64,000 bases of DNA from an uncultured Clostridia bacterium (lineage in GTDB: Bacteria; Bacillota; Clostridia; Lutisporales; Lutisporaceae). The notes under the pieces were generated by a model, which saw only the letters and a list, made by a program, of their open reading frames with translations, had not been told where the DNA came from and ran no database searches. The position numbers were made by a program, and so were the translations under genes. Shown here piece by piece: positions 7,289 to 17,437 of the stretch; within the stretch, counting starts at the first letter, position 1; the number at the start of each line of letters is the position of its first letter. The stretch covers positions 1-64,000 of the forward strand of contig CALGKJ010000123.1 of assembly GCA_937930535.1 (NCBI GenBank), given 5' to 3'.

Positions 7289-9788
7289 TTTCCTGCATAT
7301 TTATTTTAATTCCTTTCCATGTTCTTCGTTTCCCAAGCCTGTCCACACTGCGTTTAATGGTAGGATAAGCACCTTCAATATCCTTGTTAAAATTCTTCTG
7401 TGATACTGGTGACAAACCTGCGTTGTGGCAATATTCCTTGTACTTGGTAAACAGATCTTCTCTTGTTACCTCACCACTAGCATCTAATACACAGTAGTCT
7501 TCTACGAAGGATAATACACTATTGCTGTCAATACGATAACGCTGAAGTTCTTCTTTTGTAGTCTCTGTTTCACTAAACTGATATTCATTGGCAATCAAGC
7601 GTTTTAAGCCTTCCACTGCAAACATGAATATTCCATCCGCTTCTTCTTTAAATTTATCTAATAGTCCTGCATCCTTTTTTTCAACAGGCACAGGCTTTGT
7701 AAATCGTATGATAATAAGCCTTCTGTAAAAACCCTCTGACTTATCTCCATAGTTTCTTGGAATAGAGTTGCAGGAGAATAAAAGCCTCGCATAAGGCTGA
7801 AAGCTGAATGGGTCTTTATTCTTCCTTTCAACGGTTAAAAAGTCCTCACCTACCAACGCTTTGAAAATGCCATTATCATCAATGTTCTTCGTAGGAAGGT
7901 CAGCGAATATATTAGCAAGCTTTCCGAATAGTTCTGCTGTTTTAAATCGTTCATTTAAGCTCTGCCATGGAACATTGCTTACATTTTGCTGACCTAGCAG
8001 TATTTCGTTTAGGGTAAGCAGCAGTTTTGATTTTCCTGCTCCCGGCTCACCAACAATTACAAAGCTTTTTTGAGCCTTGTTTATAGGCACTAGAAAATAT
8101 CCCAGCATTTCTTGAATCAATGGTATTTCATCTACTCCCAAGGATTCCTCTAAAAATTGCATAAAACGAGGACATTCTGCATCAGGTGTAAAGTTTACGT
8201 TCAACTGCACTGTCGACAAATATTCAGGCGTATGAGGTTTAAAGCTGTCATCCAATACATTGTACAGACCATTTTTCAAATTAATTATATATGGATTGCT
8301 GTTAATTTCTCTCAATGGCTTATTAATCTGCATTCTCCATTGTCCTTCTGCATCAGTGATATTATTTAAGCTTGTATATCTTGAAATCATAAAAGAACGC
8401 ACCATGTTCCTTGCTATTAAATCAGTGGTTTCTACATAAACGCCATTCTGATATGTATAGTACTGTTCTGCACTATAAAATGCATCAACCTCTTTTGCCA
8501 TATAGTCAGCTAATACACCTGGTAAGAATCTAAATCCTCCTCTTTCTGTCGGCTCATACCACTCTGGCACTTCTATACCTAACGCTTCAAACTTCGCATC
8601 CTTGCTTTCGCAATGCTTTTTATATATTTCCTTGTGAAGATTTAATAGAGGCTTGACATCTGAGGCTTTAAGTCTAAAGTAGTCCCTCAGTTCATAATTT
8701 ATAAAGGTTTCTGCTATTACTGATTCAATATTAAAAAGATACTCTGTTATAAAATCCCTTGCTGTCTGCATATCATCTACTGCTTGATTTTTAACCTCTT
8801 GCTCTCTTAAGAAAAATCTTAAGTCATCTACAAGCAGAGCCTTATAGCATAATGCCGCAGGTGCTTTGCAGCCGCAGGAGCCGTCCGCTAATTTGGGACA
8901 CTTGAAGCCTTTATCAGCAATGGTCTTGCAGGTAATGGGCTTTGTTCCACTTTCTAAAAAATGCTTTATTTTGTTCTGTGTTTCTTTTTCACTGTAAGCA
9001 GGATAGTCCTTTGAAAGCTTGTGTATTGCCTTGTCACCGCCTTCAAATACCGCTAAATTTGTAATCATAGCATACCAGTCATGTTCAGATAACGTAGCTG
9101 CATTGTTCTTGCAGTACTGTATAAATTCACATCTTCGTCCAACTAATACTAAGCCTTTACGAGTACCTGTTGTTGTATTATGTACAACAACCGATTCCTC
9201 ATCCTGTATAACAGGAAGCACTGCTTCAAGATCCTCCTGCGTATATCTCAGTTCAGGGTTAAACTTTATACATTCCACCATAAATGGTTCGCCTTTTCTA
9301 TGCTCAAAGCCCGGAAGTCTCAGCACCCTGCTTTCATTAATGCAGGTGCTGTCTCCGTTGAACTGTGCTATAAGTCTTTTTTGTATGCTTCTGAATTTTG
9401 ATACTTGTCCGCCTTTAGTCAGCCAGTATGTATGAAGTGACTTTTTAGTCCTCACTATCATACTAGGAGGAATGGGGAAGGCTTCTATTTTTTCAAGCTG
9501 CTCCTCAATGCTCAAGGTATCGCTTTCTACAAATTGAGCATTGATGCGTGTTATATCACTATCCTCTTGTCCACCGTAATTTACTACAAAGAATATTCCT
9601 CTGTTTTCCTCATTGTGTTTTTTTAGTGTATTGACCATTGATGCAATTTTACCAGCAGGAGATTCTAATTTATGTCCTTTAAAGGCAGTGCCTTTTTTAT
9701 CTGAGAATATCCTTAGACATACTGTTTCACTAGCATCAAACATAGGCTTTAGAAATTCCTCAATAGGAATATTAAGTGCTTTAAGCAT
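7284..9788 (-). CDS. phage P4/D5-type primase-helicase
   Basis: 834 aa with SFVIVGEPGAGKSKLLLTLNEIL (Walker A), D5-like LPTKNIDDNGIFKALVGEDFLTVERKNKDPFSFQPYARLLFSCNSIP, and an N-terminal primase-like region. Confidence 0.9.
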   Translation of the reverse strand: MLKALNIPIEEFLKPMFDASETVCLRIFSDKKGTAFKGHKLESPAGKIASMVNTLKKHNEENRGIFFVVNYGGQEDSDITRINAQFVESDTLSIEEQLEKIEAFPIPPSMIVRTKKSLHTYWLTKGGQVSKFRSIQKRLIAQFNGDSTCINESRVLRLPGFEHRKGEPFMVECIKFNPELRYTQEDLEAVLPVIQDEESVVVHNTTTGTRKGLVLVGRRCEFIQYCKNNAATLSEHDWYAMITNLAVFEGGDKAIHKLSKDYPAYSEKETQNKIKHFLESGTKPITCKTIADKGFKCPKLADGSCGCKAPAALCYKALLVDDLRFFLREQEVKNQAVDDMQTARDFITEYLFNIESVIAETFINYELRDYFRLKASDVKPLLNLHKEIYKKHCESKDAKFEALGIEVPEWYEPTERGGFRFLPGVLADYMAKEVDAFYSAEQYYTYQNGVYVETTDLIARNMVRSFMISRYTSLNNITDAEGQWRMQINKPLREINSNPYIINLKNGLYNVLDDSFKPHTPEYLSTVQLNVNFTPDAECPRFMQFLEESLGVDEIPLIQEMLGYFLVPINKAQKSFVIVGEPGAGKSKLLLTLNEILLGQQNVSNVPWQSLNERFKTAELFGKLANIFADLPTKNIDDNGIFKALVGEDFLTVERKNKDPFSFQPYARLLFSCNSIPRNYGDKSEGFYRRLIIIRFTKPVPVEKKDAGLLDKFKEEADGIFMFAVEGLKRLIANEYQFSETETTKEELQRYRIDSNSVLSFVEDYCVLDASGEVTREDLFTKYKEYCHNAGLSPVSQKNFNKDIEGAYPTIKRSVDRLGKRRTWKGIKINMQEI

Positions 9789-10209
9789 TTCCCTTCACCT
9801 CCTCACATCGTTCATTGAAGTATCTTATATGGATGTTCCGCTTTTTAGCCTTTTCAAGCTCTGTTTGCATATCCTTTGTAATTCTTGAACCAAAGCACCA
9901 TACCTCATTGCATTTATGCATCAGTATCATACTCATAAAAATTGCATTGCTTCTCTGTACTGAATCCTTGTGATCCATAAACTGAGAAAATAACAGTTGT
10001 GGTGCTATGGGTATGGCGTTTTTAGATACTGCAAAGCGTGAATAGCCTTTTGCCCTATTTATGTTAAAGTCTCTATCACCTGTAAAGGGTGAGCAGATAT
10101 AAATTAGTGGCTTGAATTTTGATTTCTTTTCTTCTTTTGTTATTGCTAGAAGTGCTTCATAAGCTGTGGGGTCATGATAGCCTTCTATGTTGTATTTATT
10201 TATACTCAT
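9781..10209 (-). CDS. DUF4406/nucleoside 2-deoxyribosyltransferase-like
   Basis: PLIYICSPFTGDRDFNINRAKGYSRFAVSKNAIPIAPQLLFSQFM. Confidence 0.75.
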   Translation of the reverse strand: MSINKYNIEGYHDPTAYEALLAITKEEKKSKFKPLIYICSPFTGDRDFNINRAKGYSRFAVSKNAIPIAPQLLFSQFMDHKDSVQRSNAIFMSMILMHKCNEVWCFGSRITKDMQTELEKAKKRNIHIRYFNERCEEVKGNA

Positions 10210-10223
10210 TTGTTCGTCCTCCG

Positions 10224-11018
10224 TTAAGCTGTTATTGATTCTTTTTCTATTATTGGTAAAATACCCTTCTTGTTTTTTAGTAAATCATATATAAATAATC
10301 TCCCCTTTTGCGTCCAATAGGTATTTATAGTACTTATATCTGCATCTACTATATGGGTTCTTGACTGAGTATACCCTTGAGCCGAGTAGGCTTGATAAAG
10401 CAGCCATGTTTTTCCCATTTTAAATTGAACACCAAGCTCGTGAAGAAGTTTGTTTAATGCTTTTCCTGACATCCCATAATCCTTAGCAATTTTACTGATT
10501 GGCATAGTGCTTTTATTTTGTAATATTAAATCATAGTAAGATGCTTTTGGCTTAAGCTCGCCTATAATCTGCTTGTTTTTAGCATTTTCAATTTCTAACT
10601 GCTTTCTCTTTTCTTTTTCAGCCTTTAACTGTGTAAAAAGCTTAATTCCATAATCAGGATTTGAAAGCATTTCATCAATTACCTTGTCTGTTGCATATAT
10701 ACCATGTTTTCTTATAGTTGGTAATACTTCATCAAAGACCCATCTTTCAAATTTCTCTGCTGAAGGCATTTTGGATTTTACAATCAAGCGAAACAAGTCT
10801 CCTTCAGAAATAAATTTCTTTTTCTGTTCACCGCCCGCTGAAGGGGTGAGGATTTCGCTCACCCCTTTGCAATGCGTTCGTATAGCTTCATGGGGATTAC
10901 TATATCCAAGCATTCTTGCACACTCTGCTGCTGGAAACAGCTCTTTTCCATCAACAACTAGAATCTCTATTTGCCCGAATTCTGTATTTTTAAATATTTG
11001 CAAATTATTTATACTCAT
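10224..11018 (-). CDS. phage antirepressor (Bro-N plus KilAC)
   Basis: IEILVVDGKELFPAAECARMLGYSNPHEAIRTHCKG (Bro-N) and a C-terminal antirepressor/KilAC-like region. Confidence 0.92.
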   Translation of the reverse strand: MSINNLQIFKNTEFGQIEILVVDGKELFPAAECARMLGYSNPHEAIRTHCKGVSEILTPSAGGEQKKKFISEGDLFRLIVKSKMPSAEKFERWVFDEVLPTIRKHGIYATDKVIDEMLSNPDYGIKLFTQLKAEKEKRKQLEIENAKNKQIIGELKPKASYYDLILQNKSTMPISKIAKDYGMSGKALNKLLHELGVQFKMGKTWLLYQAYSAQGYTQSRTHIVDADISTINTYWTQKGRLFIYDLLKNKKGILPIIEKESITA

Positions 11019-11057
11019 TTGTTCGTCCTCCGATTTTACTGTATATATTTCTGTAAA

Positions 11058-12986
11058 TTATTCTATATTCAATTCCTTCATAGTTCCGAAGCTCTGACCT
11101 ATAGAAGCTTCCGCTACTATTGGTACATCAAAGTCTTTAAATGGTTGTGTTTCCATGCACAGCTTTATATAATCAACAGCTTCTTCTACCTTGTCCTTCG
11201 GTACTTCAAAGACCAGCTCATCATGTATTTGAAGCAGTGGCTTCAACCAGTTTCTTTCTAAAAGTCCTGTGAGAATCCTAGCTATAGCAAGCTTTAGAAT
11301 ATCTGCTGCTGTTCCTTGAATAGGGGTGTTTAATGCACACCTTTGAGCAAAGCTCTTCTTTCCCCAATCATAGGAATTAATATCTGTCAAATATCTACGT
11401 CTTCCAAGGTAGGTTTCTGTATATTTTAAAAGCTCCGCTCTTTTTTTAACCTCTTCCTGCCACTTAGAAAGCCTTGGATAACCTGACTTTAAATTTGATA
11501 TTATCTTCTCGCATTCTGAAAGGGAGGTGTCTAATCCTGCCTTGAATTTTAGGGTTTTCTGCAAGCCCTTTGGAAACAGACCGAAGAATGTACCGAAATT
11601 GCAGTTTTTAGCAATAGTCCTTCGTTCCTTATAGTGCTCTGCATTTTTATCTACCGCTTGTTCAAAGGATATTCTGTATATAACACTGGTTGTTTGAGCG
11701 TGAATGTCACCGCCTGTACCATAAGTTTCAAGCATTGTGTTATCACGGCAATAGAAGGCTCCTACTCTAAGCTCTATTTGGGAAAAGTCCAATGATAACA
11801 GTACCTTGTCATATGGTGCAGTTATGAAGTCTCTGACACCTATAACGTCACCATCAGGTCTCGGCATGTTTTGCAGATTTGGCTTTCGGCTTACGAATCG
11901 TCCTGTTTCAGTTCCTAAAGGAAAAAGGTCTGGATGTATTCTGCCTGTTGCACTATTGATATGCTCAAGGTAGCCATCAATGTAGGTGGATTTTATCTTA
12001 CCCCATTTGCGGTACTCTTGAATAAGTTCAAATATCGAAGTAAGCTCATAACAGTTTTCTCTGCACCAATCTGTTAGTAATATCATTGCTTCATCATCCA
12101 CTGCGGCTTGATTTTTATCTGTTGTTTTTAGTACAGGTAATCCTAAGTCCTTATATAAATAGTTTTTGAAGGCGGCGGTAGATGCATTTGCTCCTATATC
12201 CACATCACCGATATGGAATGTTATATCATCCTTTAATTGCGATAGTTTTTGTCCAGCTTCCTTTTGCTTTGAGAGCATCAGTTCCTTATCCACTAACAAA
12301 CCGTTATGCTTCATAATTCCTACATACACCGATGTTGGTGATTCTATCTGTTCAACAATATAGCGGTGCTTAGGCATGAATTTATCGAACCAATTATTAA
12401 AGGTATGATACAGCCTTAAAGTGTAATCCGAATCGGCACATGCATAGCATATTGTTTCGCAATCCTGTGGGTCAAGCTCATCAAAATGTCTGCCTTTTGT
12501 TACTTCCTCAAACTTTGTCATTTCTATATCATACAGCTCAGGAACTAAGGTCTTAAGTCCGCTGTCTGACAGATTTCTGAATTCAGTATTGCTTTTTAAG
12601 GTCAACTGGCTTGCAGCAATGGTGTCATAACAAGGAGCTTGTACTACTATTCCCAAGTGATACAGAAACATAGCTTCAAAGCTTAAATTGTGTGCAATTT
12701 TAACTACGTTCTCATTTTCAAAAACCCATGCTTTTAGGTAATCAATTATTTGTTGAGGGTTCTCTGTATTTATGCCGACTTTATGATTAAGTGGTACATA
12801 TATGGCACTACCCTCTTCTACCGAAAAGCTTATTCCTACTATAACCGCCTTATGTGGGTCTAGTGCCACTTTAGTTTCATTTCTATATTTATCTATAGGT
12901 GCTGTTTCTATATCAAAGGCTATAACCTTACTGCCTTTGATGTATTTTTGCAAATCCTTTATGTTTGTTATACATTTATAACTCAT
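11058..12986 (-). CDS. phage DNA polymerase I-family (3'-5' exonuclease plus polA)
   Basis: VIAFDIETAPID (exo), LLSLDFSQIELRVGAFY (motif A), RRTIAKNCNFGTFFG, LLQIHDELVFEVP (motif C). Confidence 0.97.
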   Translation of the reverse strand: MSYKCITNIKDLQKYIKGSKVIAFDIETAPIDKYRNETKVALDPHKAVIVGISFSVEEGSAIYVPLNHKVGINTENPQQIIDYLKAWVFENENVVKIAHNLSFEAMFLYHLGIVVQAPCYDTIAASQLTLKSNTEFRNLSDSGLKTLVPELYDIEMTKFEEVTKGRHFDELDPQDCETICYACADSDYTLRLYHTFNNWFDKFMPKHRYIVEQIESPTSVYVGIMKHNGLLVDKELMLSKQKEAGQKLSQLKDDITFHIGDVDIGANASTAAFKNYLYKDLGLPVLKTTDKNQAAVDDEAMILLTDWCRENCYELTSIFELIQEYRKWGKIKSTYIDGYLEHINSATGRIHPDLFPLGTETGRFVSRKPNLQNMPRPDGDVIGVRDFITAPYDKVLLSLDFSQIELRVGAFYCRDNTMLETYGTGGDIHAQTTSVIYRISFEQAVDKNAEHYKERRTIAKNCNFGTFFGLFPKGLQKTLKFKAGLDTSLSECEKIISNLKSGYPRLSKWQEEVKKRAELLKYTETYLGRRRYLTDINSYDWGKKSFAQRCALNTPIQGTAADILKLAIARILTGLLERNWLKPLLQIHDELVFEVPKDKVEEAVDYIKLCMETQPFKDFDVPIVAEASIGQSFGTMKELNIE

Positions 12987-13051
12987 TAGCTTGTCCTTTC
13001 TGCTGCAAGCAGGGAACAGGCTTAAAACCTGTCCCCGATTAAAGCATCCTT

Positions 13052-13792
13052 TTACTTAAGGGGTTCTGCCTCATCAGCATATGTCATGGATAGTTCATCT
13101 ACTTCTGCATCTGATTCAAAGCCTATGTTTTCGCTATATGCTTTTACCTGCTCAGACAGTTTGTTTATTAGTATGAATTCCGCTTCTGTAAGAGTTCTGT
13201 CAATTGTAAACTGAGCTTGTGAATAAGGTATGCCTCCAGAGTTAACCACTTTTTTAAGTGAGAATTTTGTAACTACTGAATTTGACTTTCTTCCTCTTGA
13301 CAACAGACGCTTGATATATCTTGAAAATTCCTTCAAGGAGCCTGTTGGAAGTGAAAGCAGTAATGGGAATATTTCTCCTTCTCTTAATACATAGATTCTT
13401 CTTCTTTTTTTACATGCTTTAGAGCCGTTTTCTCCGCTGCCGAAGTGGTTATATGGACACTTATCACAGCTTCCTCCGGGATTGCCTTTGCCGATTAAGC
13501 CGTCAAAGCTGCTGCAATCAGGAGGATTGCTGCCGCCTGTGTACTTTTGATTGTAATATGCCTGTAAGGTATGGTGGTACAATATAACCGCTGTAAACTC
13601 TTTTACTGCATCAGGCTCGTTGGGGTCATCCCCAGGTATTTCAAATACGGTGCTTCCTGCTGATGGAATTTTGATTCTTTCAAAATCACCATCTAATCCG
13701 TTCAACTCTTCATGTATTGCATCCGACATATTAAATTGTGCCAAATTCTCAAAGCCTTTATTTTTTATTGTTAAGTCATTATTTTTACTCAT
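13052..13792 (-). CDS. conserved phage protein, possibly ssDNA-binding
   Basis: 246 aa, Cys motif CDKCPYNHFGSGENGSKACKKRRRIYVL; position between polymerase and helicase genes. Confidence 0.5.
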   Translation of the reverse strand: MSKNNDLTIKNKGFENLAQFNMSDAIHEELNGLDGDFERIKIPSAGSTVFEIPGDDPNEPDAVKEFTAVILYHHTLQAYYNQKYTGGSNPPDCSSFDGLIGKGNPGGSCDKCPYNHFGSGENGSKACKKRRRIYVLREGEIFPLLLSLPTGSLKEFSRYIKRLLSRGRKSNSVVTKFSLKKVVNSGGIPYSQAQFTIDRTLTEAEFILINKLSEQVKAYSENIGFESDAEVDELSMTYADEAEPLK

Positions 13793-13969
13793 TACATTTC
13801 CTCCAATTTTTCATTTAATTTATCAAAGTATCTTTTTCCCTTGCTCTTTGTATCCTTGAATCTATGTAAATTTGAGCTTATTTCCTAATTCATTGTTCCT
13901 TGTGCTTTATTCTTTATTCTTTGCTCTTAATTCCTTATTCTTCGCTCTTTGTTCCTTGCATCAGAGAAG

Positions 13970-14431
13970 CTATTTGGAAGCTTTTCTGACCCCGACTGAG
14001 GTCTTTTCAAAGACATTAACCAGTCCTGATAGCCAATCGGGTAATAAATCGTTGTTTTCAGATATCTGCTCTCTTACAAATGCTGCTAGACTATTGGCAT
14101 TAACTGTTTCAGTAACTAACGAACTAAATCCATTTGTTTTAAGTGCACTAAATAGCTCTTGCTTTTGATCAGCCTTAGCCGATGCGTAGGTCTTTGTGTT
14201 TAGATAAAATAGAATACCGCTTCTATTGAAGCTTTGTGTTTCAGTATCAATCATCATTTCTGACAGCTTGTATTCAGTTTCTTCAATGTCTAAATTGATT
14301 GTCTTAAGCTTGTCCTCGGTTGCTTTTTTGTTGTCTCGTAATTTCTTCAGCTTTTCTGCTAAATTAAACATCTCATTTTTCATCTGTTTCACCTCCCTTC
14401 GGTGAATGGTTACTTGATTACATTTTTCCAA
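13970..14431 (-). CDS. phage protein with coiled-coil N-terminus
   Basis: 153 aa, NLAEKLKKLRDNKKATEDKLKTINLDIEETEYKLSEMM; in the early operon. Confidence 0.5.
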   Translation of the reverse strand: MEKCNQVTIHRREVKQMKNEMFNLAEKLKKLRDNKKATEDKLKTINLDIEETEYKLSEMMIDTETQSFNRSGILFYLNTKTYASAKADQKQELFSALKTNGFSSLVTETVNANSLAAFVREQISENNDLLPDWLSGLVNVFEKTSVGVRKASK

Positions 14432-15750
14432 TTATCAATAATGGATTTGGCTATGTCCTCCTTTCTTCCTAGAGCTTCCATTACTGTTTCATCTATAGTT
14501 CCTTTTGCTACAAGATGAATGTATAGACATATGTTTCTTTGTCCTATTCTGTGGATTCTTGCCTTTGCTTGTATATAGTCTGCATAGTTGTATGATAAGC
14601 TGTAGAATACACAGGTACTTGCAGCAGTTAAGGTTATTCCCATTGAGGTTGTTTGGATTTGTCCTACAAATACCATACAGTCCTCGTCATTTTGGAATTT
14701 TTCTATTTCCTCAGCTCTATCCTTAACCTCGCCGCATATCATTGCATATTTGATTTTCTTCTTTTCCAGCAGCTTGCATATCTCTTTAATCTCAGGAATG
14801 AACCTAGCCATTATTACAAGCTTTTGTCCAATCTCAATGTGGCAGTCCACTATATCCTCAAGTGCTTCAAGCTTTGCCTTTGATATCTGCTCATAGCGTT
14901 CTGCTTCTTCATCCGGTCTTATAAAACCGCCTGTTATCTGCTGAAGTCTTAATATTCTCGTTAGTATGTTGGTAGCAATGACATCTCCCTTAGAAAGCTC
15001 CATGTAACTGTCCTTAACGAACTGCTTGTACAGCTTCATTGCTCTACTTTCAAGAGTTATATAGTGTGTTTTATTTATTGTATCAGGTAAATCAAGTGCT
15101 TCATCCTTTGTTACTCTGTATGCTATGGAATGAGCCTTTTCAATCAGTTCCTGCATGTTCTTATATCCTATTGGCTGATTGTAGTCTCCCAGTACTGCAT
15201 AATAGTTTTTAAAGGCATAGAAGGAAGCTCCGAATATGCTTTCATCAAGCATTTTGTATTGACTATATAAATCTAGTGGATTTTGAGTTATAGGTGAGCC
15301 GGTTAGAATCATTCTGAATTTGCATTGCTTAGATATTTTATGAATAGATTTACTGGACTTGGCGTTTGGATTTTTGATTCTTGTACTTTCATCCGCTACT
15401 ATAAAGTCTGGCTTCCACTGCATTATATCTGCCTCCAGCAGTGGAACACTATCATAATTTACTACTGCAATCTGCAGTCCATGATTTCTTATTTTGCTTA
15501 ACTGCTGTTTTTTCTTTTCACGGCTTCCTATTAAAACCTCTAGGGTATACGTAAAATCAGCAAACCTTGAAAATTCCTCTTCCCACACACTAACAATTGA
15601 TTTTGGTGCGATAACTAACAGCTTATTAATATGTCCATTAACATATGCTCTTCCTGTAATAGCTACAGTAGTGATACTCTTGCCGCATCCCATTTCCATT
15701 AAAAGTGCGTATCCTTTATCCATAAAGTTCACCTGCCTTGAATATTCCAA
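14410..15750 (-). CDS. SNF2-family DEAD/DEAH helicase, main part
   Basis: ALLMEMGCGKSITTVAI (Walker A), FIVADESTRIKN (DExx), GITLTAASTCVFYSLSYNYADYIQAKARIHRIGQ (motifs V/VI). Confidence 0.93.
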   Translation of the reverse strand: MEYSRQVNFMDKGYALLMEMGCGKSITTVAITGRAYVNGHINKLLVIAPKSIVSVWEEEFSRFADFTYTLEVLIGSREKKKQQLSKIRNHGLQIAVVNYDSVPLLEADIMQWKPDFIVADESTRIKNPNAKSSKSIHKISKQCKFRMILTGSPITQNPLDLYSQYKMLDESIFGASFYAFKNYYAVLGDYNQPIGYKNMQELIEKAHSIAYRVTKDEALDLPDTINKTHYITLESRAMKLYKQFVKDSYMELSKGDVIATNILTRILRLQQITGGFIRPDEEAERYEQISKAKLEALEDIVDCHIEIGQKLVIMARFIPEIKEICKLLEKKKIKYAMICGEVKDRAEEIEKFQNDEDCMVFVGQIQTTSMGITLTAASTCVFYSLSYNYADYIQAKARIHRIGQRNICLYIHLVAKGTIDETVMEALGRKEDIAKSIIDNWKNVIK

Positions 15751-16063
15751 GTGTCATACAGGCTCTGTTGTATGCTTCTATTTGATGGGAATATGGTACA
15801 GCCTTTATTGGCATTGGCTCTATTGGTATTGTCACCTCACTGTTTGTTCTGTTTGAAACTTGTATCTCTTTTAGTTTTTCTAAAAGCTCATCATCAAATT
15901 TACAGCCAAGCATATGTAAGAGCATCAAATTTTCTTTGTTGTATGGGACTATCCATACCTTGCTGTCAGCATCCCATATTCTATCAGGGATTTTTTTAAT
16001 AGCCGCTTTATGAACAAAGCTGTCATAGATTAAGATTGTATTGTTCGAGAATTTTGCTTGCAT
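15716..16063 (-). CDS. N-terminal part of the SNF2-family helicase, split by frame
   Basis: ends ...VPYSHQIEAYNRACMTLGIFKAGELYG*, the pre-Walker-A part of such helicases; continuation is in the adjacent frame. Confidence 0.65.
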   Translation of the reverse strand: MQAKFSNNTILIYDSFVHKAAIKKIPDRIWDADSKVWIVPYNKENLMLLHMLGCKFDDELLEKLKEIQVSNRTNSEVTIPIEPMPIKAVPYSHQIEAYNRACMTLGIFKAGELYG

Positions 16064-16325
16064 TTTTCCTTCTCCTGCTTTTTCGAATATTTTTGTTCAT
16101 TTCACATATGTCCTGCAAATTTTGTTCGTCACCTTGGTAAAAAAATAGCTTGTCTACAGTTGTACCGAAGAAATCTGCAATTTTCTTGGCTAGTGCAAAT
16201 CCCGGTGTTTTTCTGTTGTTTTCAATCATGTTTATGTAGTCCTTGCTTGTTCCTATTTCTTCTGCAAGCTCCTGCTGGGATAAGCCCTTTGACATCCTGT
16301 AGTATAAGAATAATTTATTCTTCAT
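16023..16325 (-). CDS. XRE-family regulator (Cro-like)
   Basis: YYRMSKGLSQQELAEEIGTSKDYINMIENNRKTPGFALAKKIADFF. Confidence 0.9.
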   Translation of the reverse strand: MKNKLFLYYRMSKGLSQQELAEEIGTSKDYINMIENNRKTPGFALAKKIADFFGTTVDKLFFYQGDEQNLQDICEMNKNIRKSRRRKNASKILEQYNLNL

Positions 16326-16414
16326 TTCTCAGCCCTCCTTTTCGTTCGTTGTTTTACATTATATCGAATACTTTTACATTTGTAAATAGGTAATTTGAAT
16401 ATTTTTTTCCTAGG

Positions 16415-16443
16415 TTGACATTAGTCGAACAATTTGTTATTAT
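16415..16443 (+). promoter_or_regulatory. sigma-A type promoter for the CI-like repressor
   Basis: TTGACA (16415-16420), 17-nt spacer, TATTAT (16438-16443); TCGAAYA-like half-sites in the divergent intergenic region. Confidence 0.75.
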
Positions 16444-16472
16444 ATTTGATATAGAAAGGTGAGGTGTATCTA

Positions 16473-16877
16473 ATGCTATTTGGTGACAGAGTAAAACAAC
16501 TTAGGCAGAATGCCAACATGACACAAGCTGAATTAGGTAAATTAATTGGTGTTTCAGATAGAGTTCTTGGTTATTATGAGTCTAATGAGAGATTCCCTAG
16601 AAAACAAGATGTTATTGCAAAATTATCTGAGATATTCAATGTATCCGTTGACTATCTTATTGGAACTGACGGTTCTTTTACAGAGGATGCGACTAATGAA
16701 TACGGACATATAGGGCATAAGCAAGCTCAGGGTGTGTTGAAAAATATAGAGATGCTTTTTGCCGGCGGCGAGCTTATAGAAGATGATAAGGATGAGGTGT
16801 TTAGGATAGTTTCTGAGCTTTACTTTGATGCTAAGAAAAAAAATAAAGAGAAGTACGGTAAGAAGAAACAAGAATAG
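16473..16877 (+). CDS. XRE-family repressor (CI-like)
   Basis: RVKQLRQNANMTQAELGKLIGVSDRVLGYYESNERFP; ATG 16473 preceded by AAAGGTGAGG (track start is GTG at 16464). Confidence 0.92.
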   Translation: MLFGDRVKQLRQNANMTQAELGKLIGVSDRVLGYYESNERFPRKQDVIAKLSEIFNVSVDYLIGTDGSFTEDATNEYGHIGHKQAQGVLKNIEMLFAGGELIEDDKDEVFRIVSELYFDAKKKNKEKYGKKKQE

Positions 16878-16921
16878 TAGTTATTGTTTTTATTATCCGC
16901 ACTTGTAAGGAGTGTGGGAAA

Positions 16922-17437
16922 ATGAACTGTTCAAAGATTTATAAATGTGCTGATAAACTAATAAAAACATTCGAGACAAGAGACCCATTTAAAATCGCAA
17001 AACACATAGGAATTGATTTAAAATATATGAAGCTTAGAAATATTAAAGGCTTATATACCTATATCCTTAGAAACAGATATATTGTTATTAATGACAGTAT
17101 TGACGAAATAAGTGCCAGAATCGTTTGTGCTCACGAAATCGGTCACGACCGCTTCCATAGAGGTCTTGGAATTAAGACATTTCAAGATGAGATGTGTATT
17201 CCTGTAAAGACTGCAAATCCTGAAATAGAGGCAAATTACTTTGCTGCCGAGTTTCTCATTTCAGATGCTGACCTTTTAGATTTACTGAATAAAGATTATA
17301 CATACAGCCAAATTGCCTCAGAGCTTGAAGTGCATACAGAGCTTGCTGTCATAAAGGCACAAATACTGAATAGTAAAGGACATAAACTGTCCATTCCCTA
17401 TATCCCAGCGGCTAACTTTTTGGGTAAGATAGGGTAA
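16922..17437 (+). CDS. ImmA/IrrE-family metallopeptidase
   Basis: VCAHEIGHDRFHRG (HExxH) and NYFAAEFLISDADLL. Confidence 0.95.
   Translation: MNCSKIYKCADKLIKTFETRDPFKIAKHIGIDLKYMKLRNIKGLYTYILRNRYIVINDSIDEISARIVCAHEIGHDRFHRGLGIKTFQDEMCIPVKTANPEIEANYFAAEFLISDADLLDLLNKDYTYSQIASELEVHTELAVIKAQILNSKGHKLSIPYIPAANFLGKIG

Noticed and set aside
13872-14168. 98-aa plus ORF with LNSLFFAL repeats
   Set aside because: Product of the purine-rich minisatellite read on the opposite strand and antisense to a phage gene
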